Assembly (NCBI GenBank): GCA_032622095.1
Contig: CP136061.1
Location: forward strand, 43,161,797 to 43,225,796
Reading direction: 5' to 3'
Length of the DNA: 64,000 bases
Source: Siphonodentalium dalli
Lineage: Eukaryota; Mollusca; Scaphopoda; Gadilida; Siphonodentaliidae
Below the pieces are notes generated by a model, which worked only from the letters and a program-made list of their open reading frames with translations, did not search any database and had not been told where the DNA came from. How positions within the stretch are numbered: position 1 is the stretch's first letter; every line of letters begins with the position of its first letter. Below are positions 49,898-60,500 of this stretch, in pieces. The position numbers were made by a program, and so were the translations under genes.

Positions 49898-52124
49898 TAT
49901 TTCGCCCAATTTGGGCGTTTCTCTGATGGCTGTTTTTCATATGACGTGTGTGTCGGGATAAATGATGTGAAAGATTTATGTAAATGTTAGCCCAAACTAC
50001 ATTTCCAAGTAACGATGGTTTTGTTGTTTATTTTGAAGAATAATACCGCATCAGATGAATTCAGCCCAAATATGTTAACAGTTGTCGTGTAAAACATTTG
50101 CAGTAGGTTAGCGTTATTTAGTATTTGTGGATGTCCTTTAACATGGGGAAAATAGACTACTGCGCTTGAACGAGCATGTGGATTTGTCGTTTTTAATGTA
50201 TAGCAACTTGATAATCAATAACAGAGGCATTCTCTGTCAAATACAGTCGCTCTATTTACGGTATTAATTGCGGAACTTTCTAAAGTAAACTACGCGTAAA
50301 CGGGTACATACTGTAAATTAAAAAAGGTGTCGGAATCGGCCTAATCGCACCAGGGCCAACTCGCCCCAGTCGACGTGTGCCAATTCGGTACACACTATAA
50401 AATGTATCCGAGGCTGAGTCCGGCTCGGAATAAAAGGTGTATACGGGGTGTTATATAGTGTTTGGTCCGTTGTTTCTCAGTGAATATTATTGAAATTTGG
50501 TGTATATGTCCGGGCTGGGACATGGAATACAACAACGTTTGAATTGTTTTTAAATTTACAAATTTGTTGATTTTATTTTATTTTTTTCGTTCTGTAACAC
50601 ACTATAAAGTGTATGCGACTGGCTCCAAAATAAAAGGTGTGAGCGGACTTGATGTCACATTATCTTCTTTGTTTATTAATGGACAAGACTGAAATATAGT
50701 ACATATGTCCGGGTTATGACATGGACAACATTAACGTTTGAATTGTTCTTAAATTCACAAATTTGTTGATTTTATTCAACTTTTCGTCCTTTCATTCTAT
50801 AAAGTGTAAACGGTCGGCCCCATTTAAAAGGTTAAGCGGCTTATGTGCTTAGTGTTATAAGTAATCGGGTTAACTAATTGGCGACTCTAAACTATTGTGT
50901 TTTGGGGTATTTGAGCTCTTTTGTGAAATAATAATTGAGGACGTGAATACAATTATTTTAAATGATAACTTTATTTAATGATAATAAACACATACAATAT
51001 AATAACGAACACGAGACATACATAATTTATAAACTGTTAACAAAAGATATCAAATTCAATACATGACAAAGATCACTCAGTGAAGTTTATAAAGTGAACA
51101 TAAAAACATTAAGGTAAGAATCTTTTTAAGGAATGCAACTTTATTTAATGATAATAAACACATAAATTAAAATAACAAACATGAGACATACATGATTTAT
51201 AAACTGTTAACAAAAGATATCAAATTCAATACATGACAAAGATGACTCAGTGAAGTTTATAAAGTGAACATAAAAATATTAAGGTAAGAATCTTTTTAAG
51301 CATTACAAAACCGTTTAGCACAGACCACAGTCCACTTCACTCATCCGATCATCACCAAACTTCCTATTTATCTTGATATTGATCTATCAGATGAGAGCTA
51401 TCAAATATTTTTTGAATTTCATAGGAAAAATGGTCGCCAGCGGCCATATTGCATTTACGTTATATGTTATCGCGTCATGTCGATATCTAGTATTACTTAG
51501 AAATTTCACCTTTCCAGACTCATAATTGCTCCATTGACTGTAACATAATTATCCCCCTCTTCAGATAGAGTGTCACTGAAACTTTATTTTGTCAGACTTT
51601 TTGTATAGTTACTGATTATATATGGCAATAATCTGTAATAAGATGTAGCACTAATTTAGTTTATATTTACATGTAGTGCTGTTTTTATACAACAATTCTA
51701 ATTCCCCCATATATCATCATGTGATCGACCATACATCGCGCGCGAGGACCTGGTTGAATTAAGGGGGGTTTTATGGATCACTTCTGTCCTCAAGCTAGAT
51801 TATACTTATGCCATTTAATGCCATGTTTATTTTGTGTATACTAGTAATATAGTTATTTGCAGTACCTTTATATACCAGTATTGTGTATAACAATGCATAT
51901 AAATGAATCCATGTATATTGATTCAACGGATTCAGTGGATTTGTCCATCAGTCTATCAAATTTGCGGGGAAAACATGGCCACCAGCAGTACACCCTGCTA
52001 AATTTCAAATTTGAATCAATGGGCGCACCCTGCAGCCAGCTTTTATTGGAGAACTTTTTCTCATGTGGATATTTTGGGTCACCGCTAGATGTGAGCCATA
52101 TTTTGTTCTCAAACTTTCCTTGTT
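49898..52124 (-). repeat. Third, rearranged copy of the giant-palindrome arm
   Basis: Same orientation as the right arm (17402 onward). It starts at the same end with a variant 15-bp palindrome (49903-49917) and ends abruptly at about 52124, so the outer third of the arm is missing. It has an extra segment of roughly 370 bp (about 50605-50990) and lacks about 130 bp corresponding to 18930-19045. More diverged from either arm than the arms are from each other. Confidence 0.88.
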
Positions 52125-52689
52125 GTTATTGGCAGATTCCAATTATAGTTCCAGAGTTAATAGTTTTTGTGTCTCCTGAACATCTGGGGTAGGACCTTTT
52201 AGAAGCCCACCGTAACTATGTGATATCCGAGAAAGCTAGCGAATTACGCACATCTGCTTAGAAATGTCATGATATATATGATATAAACTTAAATGCATAC
52301 AGTTACATACCCTTGTGATAACTTCTTTTGTGAAGATACATGACAGTTGTCATAAAAAGGAGTGTTGAAATATATATCGTTATTCGAAAACGGACTGCGC
52401 GGACAGAGAAAACTTAATAAGAATATAGTCAAATCATGGTCTTACAATCTTCAATGATTTGTTTTGTGAATTGGATTACCTCTCTTCCATCAGATTCATT
52501 CATCTTGTCATGTTAACAAAAACTGTTATATTGTAAGGCATAGCCAGGTCAGGCTGTAGTCATGTCACCCATGATCTGAGCTATTAGTTTAAGATAAGTA
52601 ACTTAATTTGCGGCTTTGTGAGAGAACATTCTGTACACGCTCTGTTTTTGCATTAAAAGTTAATATCAGTTAAAATATTGGTCTTTAAT
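52125..52689. other. No gene recognised
   Basis: Noncoding. Confidence 0.5.
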
Positions 52690-53012
52690 ATGTTTTTATC
52701 AGTTTCATTCAATAATTTCCGAAATGAATTCTTTGGTAGGATTTCAGAAAATTTCCTTCGAGCTTTTATTTCTCTTATTAGGCCTGACTGTCTAGTGTTT
52801 GAATTGATCTTATTGTCAAATGCTCACAGGAATGTCGTCGGTAGGTTAATATTTATCCGCAGATATAAACAGGCTTTTTTTGCAATATGAATGCCTTGCT
52901 GGAGGATTCTGCGTCACCACATATTTGAATTCCATATACTACACGTAGATGGCTGTGGATCAGAGCATAATATCATGTTCGGAGTGCATCTCCAGGGAAG
53001 AAATTCATTGCC
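52690..53012 (-). pseudogene. LINE reverse-transcriptase thumb fragment
   Basis: A minus-strand frame reads YYALIHSHLR then YGIQICGDA and FILQKKPV, interrupted by stops. This matches the region downstream of the polymerase palm in many non-LTR retrotransposons (consensus like LYYALIHSHLRYGI.. and LQKKAVRII). Only this part remains; TTAA MITE copy 6 lies directly beside it. Confidence 0.75.
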
Positions 53013-53015
53013 ATG

Positions 53016-53596
53016 TTAAAGGCACGGGTGGCCTTCGTTATAGGTTATAATTTAGACATTACATTACCAAATTATGAAAATTTCCGCAAGAATATACTAA
53101 TAGCATAGTATAATGATAGTATGAATGCGATATTATCCACAAAACACACTTTGTGTAAGCCGAGCGTTTGTTTATATACAGCGGGTAAATAGTGACCGAT
53201 AAGCAAAACACTCAACACAGTGGCGATGTTTTTTAGGAGGGTGATTCATGGTGACCCATTCACCACCTAAATCTTGATTGGCGAAGATTAGCGAGCGCTA
53301 TACTGGTATGTTGTAAACAACTTTGTGGTATTTCTAACCAAAGTTCCCATTAGTGGGGTCTCCGCGGCGTCGAGTGTTTTGCTTATCGCATACTCTTTAC
53401 GTAATGATTGTTTATAACATGCATGGCGTTTGTTTACATAACACTGAGTACTAACATGACAATAATATGCAATAGTTGTGGTTGGTATAAGAACATAATT
53501 TGTCTTTCATATAATATTCTTTCTGTTTATGAATATTTTAACGGATGTGACTATTTTAAAAGCAATACCCACCGCCAATGCTTATCGTGTCTTTAA
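53016..53596 (-). mobile_element. TTAA-flanked MITE, copy 6 (most diverged)
   Basis: TTAAAGGCACGGGTGGCCTTCG on the left; complemented right end TTAAAGACACGATAAGCATTGG with gcggtgggtattgc following. Interior similarity is patchy (ttctttctgtttatg; tgtttacataacac), so this is an old member or a related subfamily. Confidence 0.65.
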
Positions 53597-54706
53597 TACT
53601 GCATTAGATCTGGCCATTTTAGAACATATGATCGATGTATGTTCGTTAAAGTTAAGATTTTCGTCAATTTTTATTCCTATTAATTATAACGTTTCGTCAC
53701 TTTTGTTCCAGACGCGTTTATAGTTCGACGCCATTTATATATATCTTGATTGTGTTCCACTTATCATCGCTTTTTGTGGATGGAGAAGCATAAATTTAAT
53801 TTTCGTTTTGTTGAACAACAGCACCATTTATAAATATATTTCATCTTTTCCGTGTTCGGAAAAATTGTTTTACCACCACCTCCACTCTGCCAACGCTGGC
53901 AAATTGGTAATTTCATTATAACAGTTAGTCATTGTTGTTAGGAAATCAGTTGAATGAAAAATGGATTGTCTGTTATGCTAACATATACTGTCGTTCAAAT
54001 TGCGATAGATGTTATGAAGTTGGTAAATTAAAGCGCCTCTTAATCGTTGGTGTTCATACGACATCTGGTAAGTTATCCCTCCGGTCATGTTCTGGTGATT
54101 AAAATCACTCGGAATTCTGTTTTCGTCGGCGTGTTAACAACAAATAACGGTTAATCTTAGTCATTTCCCGAAATGGTAACAATTCAGAGAGATTTCATAG
54201 CTTATGTGCGGAGAAATTTATGATTATGTTGATTGTTGAATATGTAACAAGCACCAATATATAAGTGCCGAGTGGGCCTAATTTGTACACTGAATTGAGA
54301 TTTGCGCATATCAAACTGCAAGGCAGAGTTCAGTCCTCTCATTGCGCCTGTCTGAACACTGCCGTCACGTACACTGCCGTCACGTTCACATAATGTGCGG
54401 ATATCTAACATTTTTTTTATATAAAATACTGTGGTCGATAACAATTCATTCTGGATTTTTTCTGAGAAAACGAACTGTACACATTCATTTGGAAATTGGC
54501 TAGATCGAATAAGAATGAATTGAAACCGACAAGTCTCAAATATTATTTTTAGATTATGTATACGTGATGGCAGTGGTCAGACCAGCGTATCGATGGGACT
54601 GAACACTAGTGTCCTTGCAGTTTGAGTGCAGGTAGCTTATAGATTGTCGAAAGAGGAATAACTCAACACCGAAGATGATTAAAGTTTGAGACGAAAGAAA
54701 GTCGTC
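53597..54706. other. Left flank of the 32-bp satellite
   Basis: No gene. 53940-54260 shares gaaatcagttga.tgaaa, agttggtaaattaaa, ctct.aatcgt, atttcccgaa/tatggtaac and atataagt with 56540-56790, so the satellite lies between diverged direct repeats. Confidence 0.55.
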
Positions 54707-56525
54707 ACAACGCTTGTCATTTCATTCATACATATACCACAACGCTGGTCATTTCATCCATACATATACCACAACGCTGGTCATTTCATCCATACATATA
54801 CCACAACGCTGGTCATTTAATCCATACATATACCACAACGCTGGTCATTTCATCCAGACATATACCACAGCGCAGGTCATTTCATCCATACATAGAGTAC
54901 AACGCTGGTCATTTCATTCATACATATAGTACAACGCTTGTCATTTCATTCATACATATACCACAACGCTAGTCATTTCGTCCATACATATACCACAGCG
55001 CTGGTCATTTTATCCATACATATACCACAACGCAGGTCATTTCATCCATACATATACCACAACGCTGGTCATTTCATCCATAAAGATACCACAACGCTGG
55101 TAATTTCATTCGTACATATACTACAACGCTGGTCATTCATTTCATCCATACATATACCACAACGCTGGTAATTCATTTCATTCATACATATACCACAACG
55201 CTGGTCATTTCATCCATACATATACCACAACGCTGGTCATATCATCCATACATATACCACAACGCTGGTCATTTCATCCATACATATACCACAACGCTTG
55301 TCATTTCATTCATACATATACCACAACGCTGGTCATTTCATCCATACATATACCACAACGCTAGTCATTTCATCCATACATATACCACAGCGCTGGTCAT
55401 TTTATCCATACATATACCACAACGCTGGTCATTTCATCCATACATATACCACAACGCTGGTCATTTCATCCATACATATACCACAACACTGGTCATATCA
55501 TCCATACATATACCACAGCGCTGGTCATTTCATCCATATATATACCACAACGCTGGTCATTTCATCCATACATATACAACGCTGGTCATTTCATCCATAC
55601 ATATACCAAAGCGCTTGTCATTTCATCCATACATATACCACAACGCTGGTTCATTTCATCCATACATATACCACAGCGCTGGTCATTTCATCCATACATA
55701 TACCACAACGCTGGTCATTTCATCCATACATATACCACAACGCTGGTTATTTCATCCATATATATATACACACCACAACGCTGGTCATTTCATCGATACA
55801 TATATACCTCACTGCTGGTCATTTCATCCATACATATACCACAGCGCTGGTCATTTCATCCATACATATAGTACAACGATTGTCATTTCATTCATACCTA
55901 TACCACAACTCTGGTCATTTCATCCATACATATACCACAGCGCTGGTCATTTCATCCATACATATACCACGACGCTGGTCATTTCGTCCATACATATGCC
56001 ATACTGTTGGTCATTTCATCCATACATATACCACAACGATTGTCATTTCATCCATACATATAGTACAACGCTTGTCATTTCATTCATATCTATACCACAA
56101 CGCTGGTCATATCATCCATACATATACCACAACGCTTGTCATTTCATCCATAAAGATACCACAACGTTGGTAATTTCATTCGTACATATACCACAACGCT
56201 GGTCATTCATTTCATCCATACATATACCACAACGCTGGTAATTCATTTCATTCATACATATACCACAACGCTGGTCATTTCATCCATACATATACCACAA
56301 CGCTGGTCATATCATCCATACATATACCACAACGCTGGTCATTTCATCCATACATATACCACAACGCTGGTCATTTCATCCAGACATATACCACAACGCT
56401 GGTCATTCATTTCATTCATACATATACCACAACGCTTGTCATTTCATTCATACATATACCACAACGCTGGTCATTTCATTCATACATATACCACAACGCT
56501 GGTCATTTCATTCATACATATACCA
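54707..56525. repeat. 32-bp satellite array, about 57 copies
   Basis: Head-to-tail units containing CCACAACGCTGGTCATTTCA followed by tccatacatata, with single-base variants, and a few units of altered length where ttcat is doubled or two bases are lost. Because 32 is not a multiple of three, translation cycles through all three phases, each stop-free. This produces long but meaningless reading frames up to 291 codons. Confidence 0.95.
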
Positions 56526-57719
56526 GTCAATCATTGTATTTAGTGAATCAGTTGAGTGAAATATTCATTGTATTTTGCGCATACATATAGACCTTTGTTA
56601 AAAAAATCGATATTTCTTTAAAAGTTGGTAAATTAAAAAACTCTTATAATCGTCATCGTTCAGATCACGCCTGGTAATTAATCGCTTCATTCGCGGCGTC
56701 TAACAATAAAGAGCGTTATACGTTAGTTATTTCCCGATATGGTAACATGCAGTAAACAGTAAAGAATATATAAGTACCAATTATGTGCAGAACGTTGCAA
56801 ACAGCTGATAAATTTGTTTAAACTGACATGGTTCGTTCGAGCGACCAAATTGTGTCTACGTAATTTGGAAAGAGGTACAAGATAGGTTTACAGACAATTG
56901 AAACAAACGCTCTTTATTTCTACCATATAGGGATGTTTTAATAACCAGAGTTGATGATACCGACCCCAGTTGGTGGCAGTCTAGACAGTTTGACCTACAT
57001 TCTCTGCAGTACTACCGTTGGTGTTTGACCTATATTCTCCGCCCACGCGTCGGTTTATGATCCCCATTAGCATATTATTATACGGAAGGGATATTTTTGG
57101 CCGGACATGTTCAGACAAGTTCGGCCGCCCACGCATTCTCACGTCACATACTACGAGTCAATATCGATTTACTCTCGACCATGTGCTTCTGTATAAATTA
57201 TCTATTAAAACGTGTCCTGACACAGCCGCTTTCTGCAGGCCAGTCGATTCGCTATAACACGTTCAGACTTGATCCCCCCATCTATAAATATATAAACACG
57301 TACGGACATGTTTATTATATATAGCTTTTCGTCGACCCACCTCAGGTATATAAACGGTCGTTTCTTGATGTGATATCATAGATGGCTCAATGAAAATAGA
57401 TACGACGAGGAACGTTTGATATAATGTGAGTATAAGTATATATTCTATACAAAATTGTTTTGAAATATATCTCTGTCTATGGTGGTACATTGATAAATTC
57501 GCAAATTTGCCAGGTAAACTTTATTTATAATCCACGCCCTCATAAATTAATATATACGAAATGTTTTAGTGTTTGCCGTAAAATTTGCGAGTGTATGAAC
57601 GCACCCCCCACGCACACAGTTATAAAATGCGTAGATCAAATTATAGTGAATAAAATATATATGTTTACTATACCCTTTTTTACACAGAATGGAACGAAAT
57701 CCGATAAAACATTAATCCG
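56526..57719. other. Right flank of the satellite, no gene
   Basis: 56540-56790 is the partner of 53940-54260. The frame 57460-57729 has no recognisable domain. Contains an aacgctctttatttctaccatata motif at 56905 that is shared with the TTAA MITE family. Confidence 0.5.
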
Positions 57720-57725
57720 TTTATT
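57720..57725 (-). terminator. AATAAA polyadenylation signal of the acidic-protein gene
   Basis: AATAAA on the minus strand, about 20 bases after the stop codon at 57745-57747. Confidence 0.7.
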
Positions 57726-57744
57726 ATAGAAATTGTCAGGGGCG

Positions 57745-58379
57745 TTAATCCTTATTGTCCCCTTTCTTCTTCGGCGGCTCTACGTCATCGCTGTCCCACG
57801 TGCACGAAGTCATTGTCTTTTCCTCGTCGCTCAGCTCCCAATCGTCCCAATTGCTCATTTCGTCTTTTGGCTGGAAACAGAAGAAAAGACGTTCGGATTA
57901 AAAAAAAATTATTATACGGATACGAGTGATTAACGAAGGTGTGTCAATGTTGGGTTATCAATATGGTTCCTTACTATTTTAGGGCCAGTAGTAAAAAATA
58001 TAGGCTTTACATGAATATGTTATAAAAATCTTGTTCCAAGCAACTCGTCTTTCGTTTAGCCCTCGGATATATTAAAAGCGTTATTAGTTACTGTTTTCCC
58101 GATATGAAAATAATAAAGAGCGTTTGGGGTTGTGTAATTAAAAACCAATAAAATCGCACCGCTGACAGAATACGAGTATACTATATAAATTGTTCGAATT
58201 CAAAAACAATACACAAAGAAATCCCCGGTTTCAACAAGTATGAATATTTCTCAAACGAACGCTACTATTGTCTCTAACTAAATATCATGTTCAATTTAAA
58301 ATGAAATAAAAGTTATATTTATACATACCATTTCCATCGTGGGTGTCTCGCCGTCACTAAATGTATTAGGTGTTTCCAT
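57745..58379 (-). CDS. Two-exon gene for a 58-residue acidic protein, unknown function
   Basis: Too short for a simple ORF scan. Exon 1 (58329-58379, 17 codons) starts at an ATG and ends at a strong donor (G|GTATGTA). Exon 2 (57745-57870, 41 codons plus TAA) follows a pyrimidine-rich acceptor (CTGTTTCCAG). The intron 57871-58328 is phase 0 and 458 bp. The product is strongly acidic, with WDDWELSDEEK and TWDSDDVE stretches, and a basic PPKKK patch near the end that could be a nuclear localisation signal. An AATAAA lies 20 bases past the stop, and a TATA-like TATAATATAAGG at 58412-58423 lies upstream. The family is not recognised. Acidic plus Trp-rich composition resembles transactivation or histone/DNA-mimic segments, which is inference only. 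Confidence 0.6.
57871..58328 (-). other. Intron of the acidic-protein gene
   Basis: Phase 0, GTATGT donor and TTTCCAG acceptor; 458 bp. Nothing else is recognised inside. A gttttcccgatatg..aataaagagcg motif at 58090-58125 resembles the TTAA-family interior. Confidence 0.6.
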
Positions 58380-58411
58380 GTCTGTAGTTTTGTGTCAAGT
58401 GAAGAATTTCA

Positions 58412-58423
58412 CCTTATATTATA
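58412..58423 (-). promoter_or_regulatory. Possible TATA box of the acidic-protein gene
   Basis: TATAATATAAGG on the minus strand, about 33 bases before the ATG at 58379. This leaves a very short leader, so the real start site may be different. Confidence 0.35.
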
Positions 58424-59392
58424 CCCAGTAACGAATCATCGCCACTATGCTTGACCGAAATTCACGTTACAGTATAATTACACCAGATGTGTGTTTCAAC
58501 GTTCTGCCCATTTCCGTTCATTGGAATTAGCCGATACACTCGCAGTCATTTTCATTCCGCGACATGTGCGCAGCGGTGTATTAACAGCGAGTATAGTTTG
58601 TAATGTAGTATAATTGGCTTATTAGCATACTGCCGGCCTGTCCTATAAAAGGTTAAATATCCGCCATGCTTAATTAAATAACGCATTATTTGGGGAGGGA
58701 AGACAGATGTCTACTTTTAAACTTGACAGATATAACACGGTTTTGAATATTTGTCAGTCAAATTCCTCCGTCGCCCTATTATAAAGAGGGTCCACGTTTC
58801 CGACCAATAAATTCACAATTTGGAGAATTTGTAATCTTTTTCGGCGATGTATCGTGTAAATGATAGTGATGGCCTACGGTACTCGTTCAGTTCTGAAATG
58901 AACTAAATTGTTTAAACAGTTCTTCGGGGTAATCTTTAAAATGAGTGTTCGCGAGTATATACATTATTTCCATGGGGGTAAAATAGAGGGATCCCGCTAA
59001 TTGGCAAAATAAATTAAAAAACTTAATATCTCGTCTTAACCGACCACAAACGATAGTCCCCTTCTGTCTGAAAAATAATCTGAAAACGGCTCGTCCGTAC
59101 CTCTCTCCGCCTCGGAGATAGGCTATTTTGAAATATCTATGACGTCATTAAAGCCGCACGTGCAATGGACATAATATGCCTTATCTAGAGTTCTAGAAGT
59201 CGGATCTTGATGCGGTTTTCACCATGTAGGAAGGTTCGACGTCGCCGTCAATAAAATAAATAAAAATAGAGATCTTTCGATAATTCACCAAAACATTTAA
59301 ACATGAATAATCGTCGCACACACACACACACCCTCCCCCAACGCGGGGTATATGTCCGAAATAATTGAGAATAACATGGTATAAGTTCATAT
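58424..59392. other. Intergenic region between the two minus-strand genes
   Basis: No gene recognised. Contains a (CA)n tract at 59316-59331. Confidence 0.5.
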
Positions 59393-59398
59393 TTTATT
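59393..59398 (-). terminator. AATAAA polyadenylation signal of the PC4-like gene
   Basis: AATAAA on the minus strand about 37 bases after the stop codon at 59435-59437. Confidence 0.7.
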
Positions 59399-59434
59399 TA
59401 CGATGAAAATAAGTATTCCTCACACGGGCAAAGT

Positions 59435-59947
59435 TCAATAATCACGTTGAGTGTAAAATCCATAACCTCCAGGATTGCATTCTGTACACGCTAACGCTTC
59501 CATCTGTCCATCGTGCGTTAAATAACAAGCTTTCACATTCTTTAATTCAGGTAAAACATGATTAACGGCGTCAATGTGTTGAAACAATACATCAAATTCC
59601 TGTTGGTTAATCGTACAGCCTTTCTTCGTGGGGTGCAAATGTTCAGAGTCCTTCGGGGTGAAATACTGGCGTAAGTGTACTACACCATTATTATGGTCTA
59701 AAACCGCATGTAGATTGTGTCCCAGATGTACTTTATCCATAGGACTCCTGGATACTAAATGTTCACCGATGGACTTTATATTTTCAGTCAGACATTGCCA
59801 TCTTTGTAAGCTCATACGAGCCCCGAATGTCGTAGGGATTTTGCCTTCTTTCCATATTCGTAAGTCAACGTATTTCCGGTCCTCATATTCACCGACTGTG
59901 AGAAATCGGTCCCTCCCTAAATTTTTGACGAGAATCTTAGAATCCAT
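59435..59947 (-). CDS. Protein with two PC4/Sub1-like ssDNA-binding domains (170 aa)
   Basis: An intact intronless frame. Residues 14-57 read like the PC4 (transcription coactivator p15/Sub1) fold: RFLTVGEYEDRKYVDLR, a gap, then the (K/R)..MSLQRWQCL block in place of the usual GISLTxxQWxxL. Residues 76-134 look like a second, more diverged copy: HNLHAVLDHNNGVVHLRQYF, PTKKGCTINQQEFDVLF and LPEL. The C-terminal 35 residues have C..T..CxxC (CYLTHDGQ..ALACTEC) and Tyr/Gly. PC4 proteins bind single-stranded DNA and melt or hold open duplexes in transcription and replication. The ATG sits in a good context (gatcATGG). It is divergent from the polymerase gene 600 bp away, which suggests joint function. 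Family assignment is by pattern, not by search. Confidence 0.8.
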   Translation of the reverse strand: MDSKILVKNLGRDRFLTVGEYEDRKYVDLRIWKEGKIPTTFGARMSLQRWQCLTENIKSIGEHLVSRSPMDKVHLGHNLHAVLDHNNGVVHLRQYFTPKDSEHLHPTKKGCTINQQEFDVLFQHIDAVNHVLPELKNVKACYLTHDGQMEALACTECNPGGYGFYTQRDY

Positions 59948-60002
59948 GATCCTTTCTTAATGAAAATTTAGCTGCGAATGAGTTAGTACATCGAATCACC
60001 GT

Positions 60003-60011
60003 CTTTTTATA
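60003..60011 (-). promoter_or_regulatory. TATA box of the PC4-like gene
   Basis: TATAAAAAG on the minus strand, 56-64 bases upstream of the ATG; well placed for a start site near 59980. Confidence 0.6.
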
Positions 60012-60097
60012 TGATGGGTGACGTTGAAAAAATGAAATAGACCAATCGAGTAGCGCCTACGGCGGAGCCATTAATAATTAATGCCCGCCCCTTTTTT

Positions 60098-60500
60098 GAT
60101 CATAGGACGATGAAATTTCGTAATGTCTAAATATAGCACGTACACGTCACGGGTTTCAAATAAATGTATGACTCATGCGCTATAAATAGAAACCAATCAT
60201 TAAGCACCGTGATTTCGAGTTGATGCTATAATGATCATAGGTCAATGAAATTTCGTAATGTCTATATATAGCTCTTACACGTCACGTGTTTCAAATAAAT
60301 GTATGACTCATGCGCTATAAATAGAAACCAATCATTAAGCACCGTGATTTCGAGTTGATGCTATAATGATCATAGGTCAATGAAATTTCGTAATGTCTAA
60401 ATATAGCTCTTACACGTCACGGGTTTCAAATAAATGGACGACTCATGCGCTATAAATAGCAACCAATCATTAAGCACCGTGATTTCGAGTTGATATAAAT
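60098..60500. promoter_or_regulatory. Three 135-bp tandem promoter units between divergent genes
   Basis: Units start at 60098, 60233 and 60368 with gatcatagg(a/t)c(g/a)atgaaatttcg. Each contains an acacgtcacg(t/g)g element, the AP-1 site TGACTCA (changed to cGACTCA in the third unit), then gcgc, a TATA box (cTATAAATAg) and aaccaatcattaagcaccgtg with a CCAAT core. The last TATA box (60451-60458) lies about 90 bases before the polymerase ATG. Each unit therefore looks like a complete core promoter in plus orientation, so the gene may have three alternative promoters. Confidence 0.75.

Noticed and set aside
55298-56241. Long open frames (291 and 208 codons) rich in His and Tyr
   Set aside because: Translations of the 32-bp satellite in different phases; the same peptide block appears in every phase.
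57018-57729. Plus-strand frames upstream of the acidic-protein gene
   Set aside because: No domain, no splice or promoter support, and one overlaps the polyadenylation signal of the minus-strand gene.
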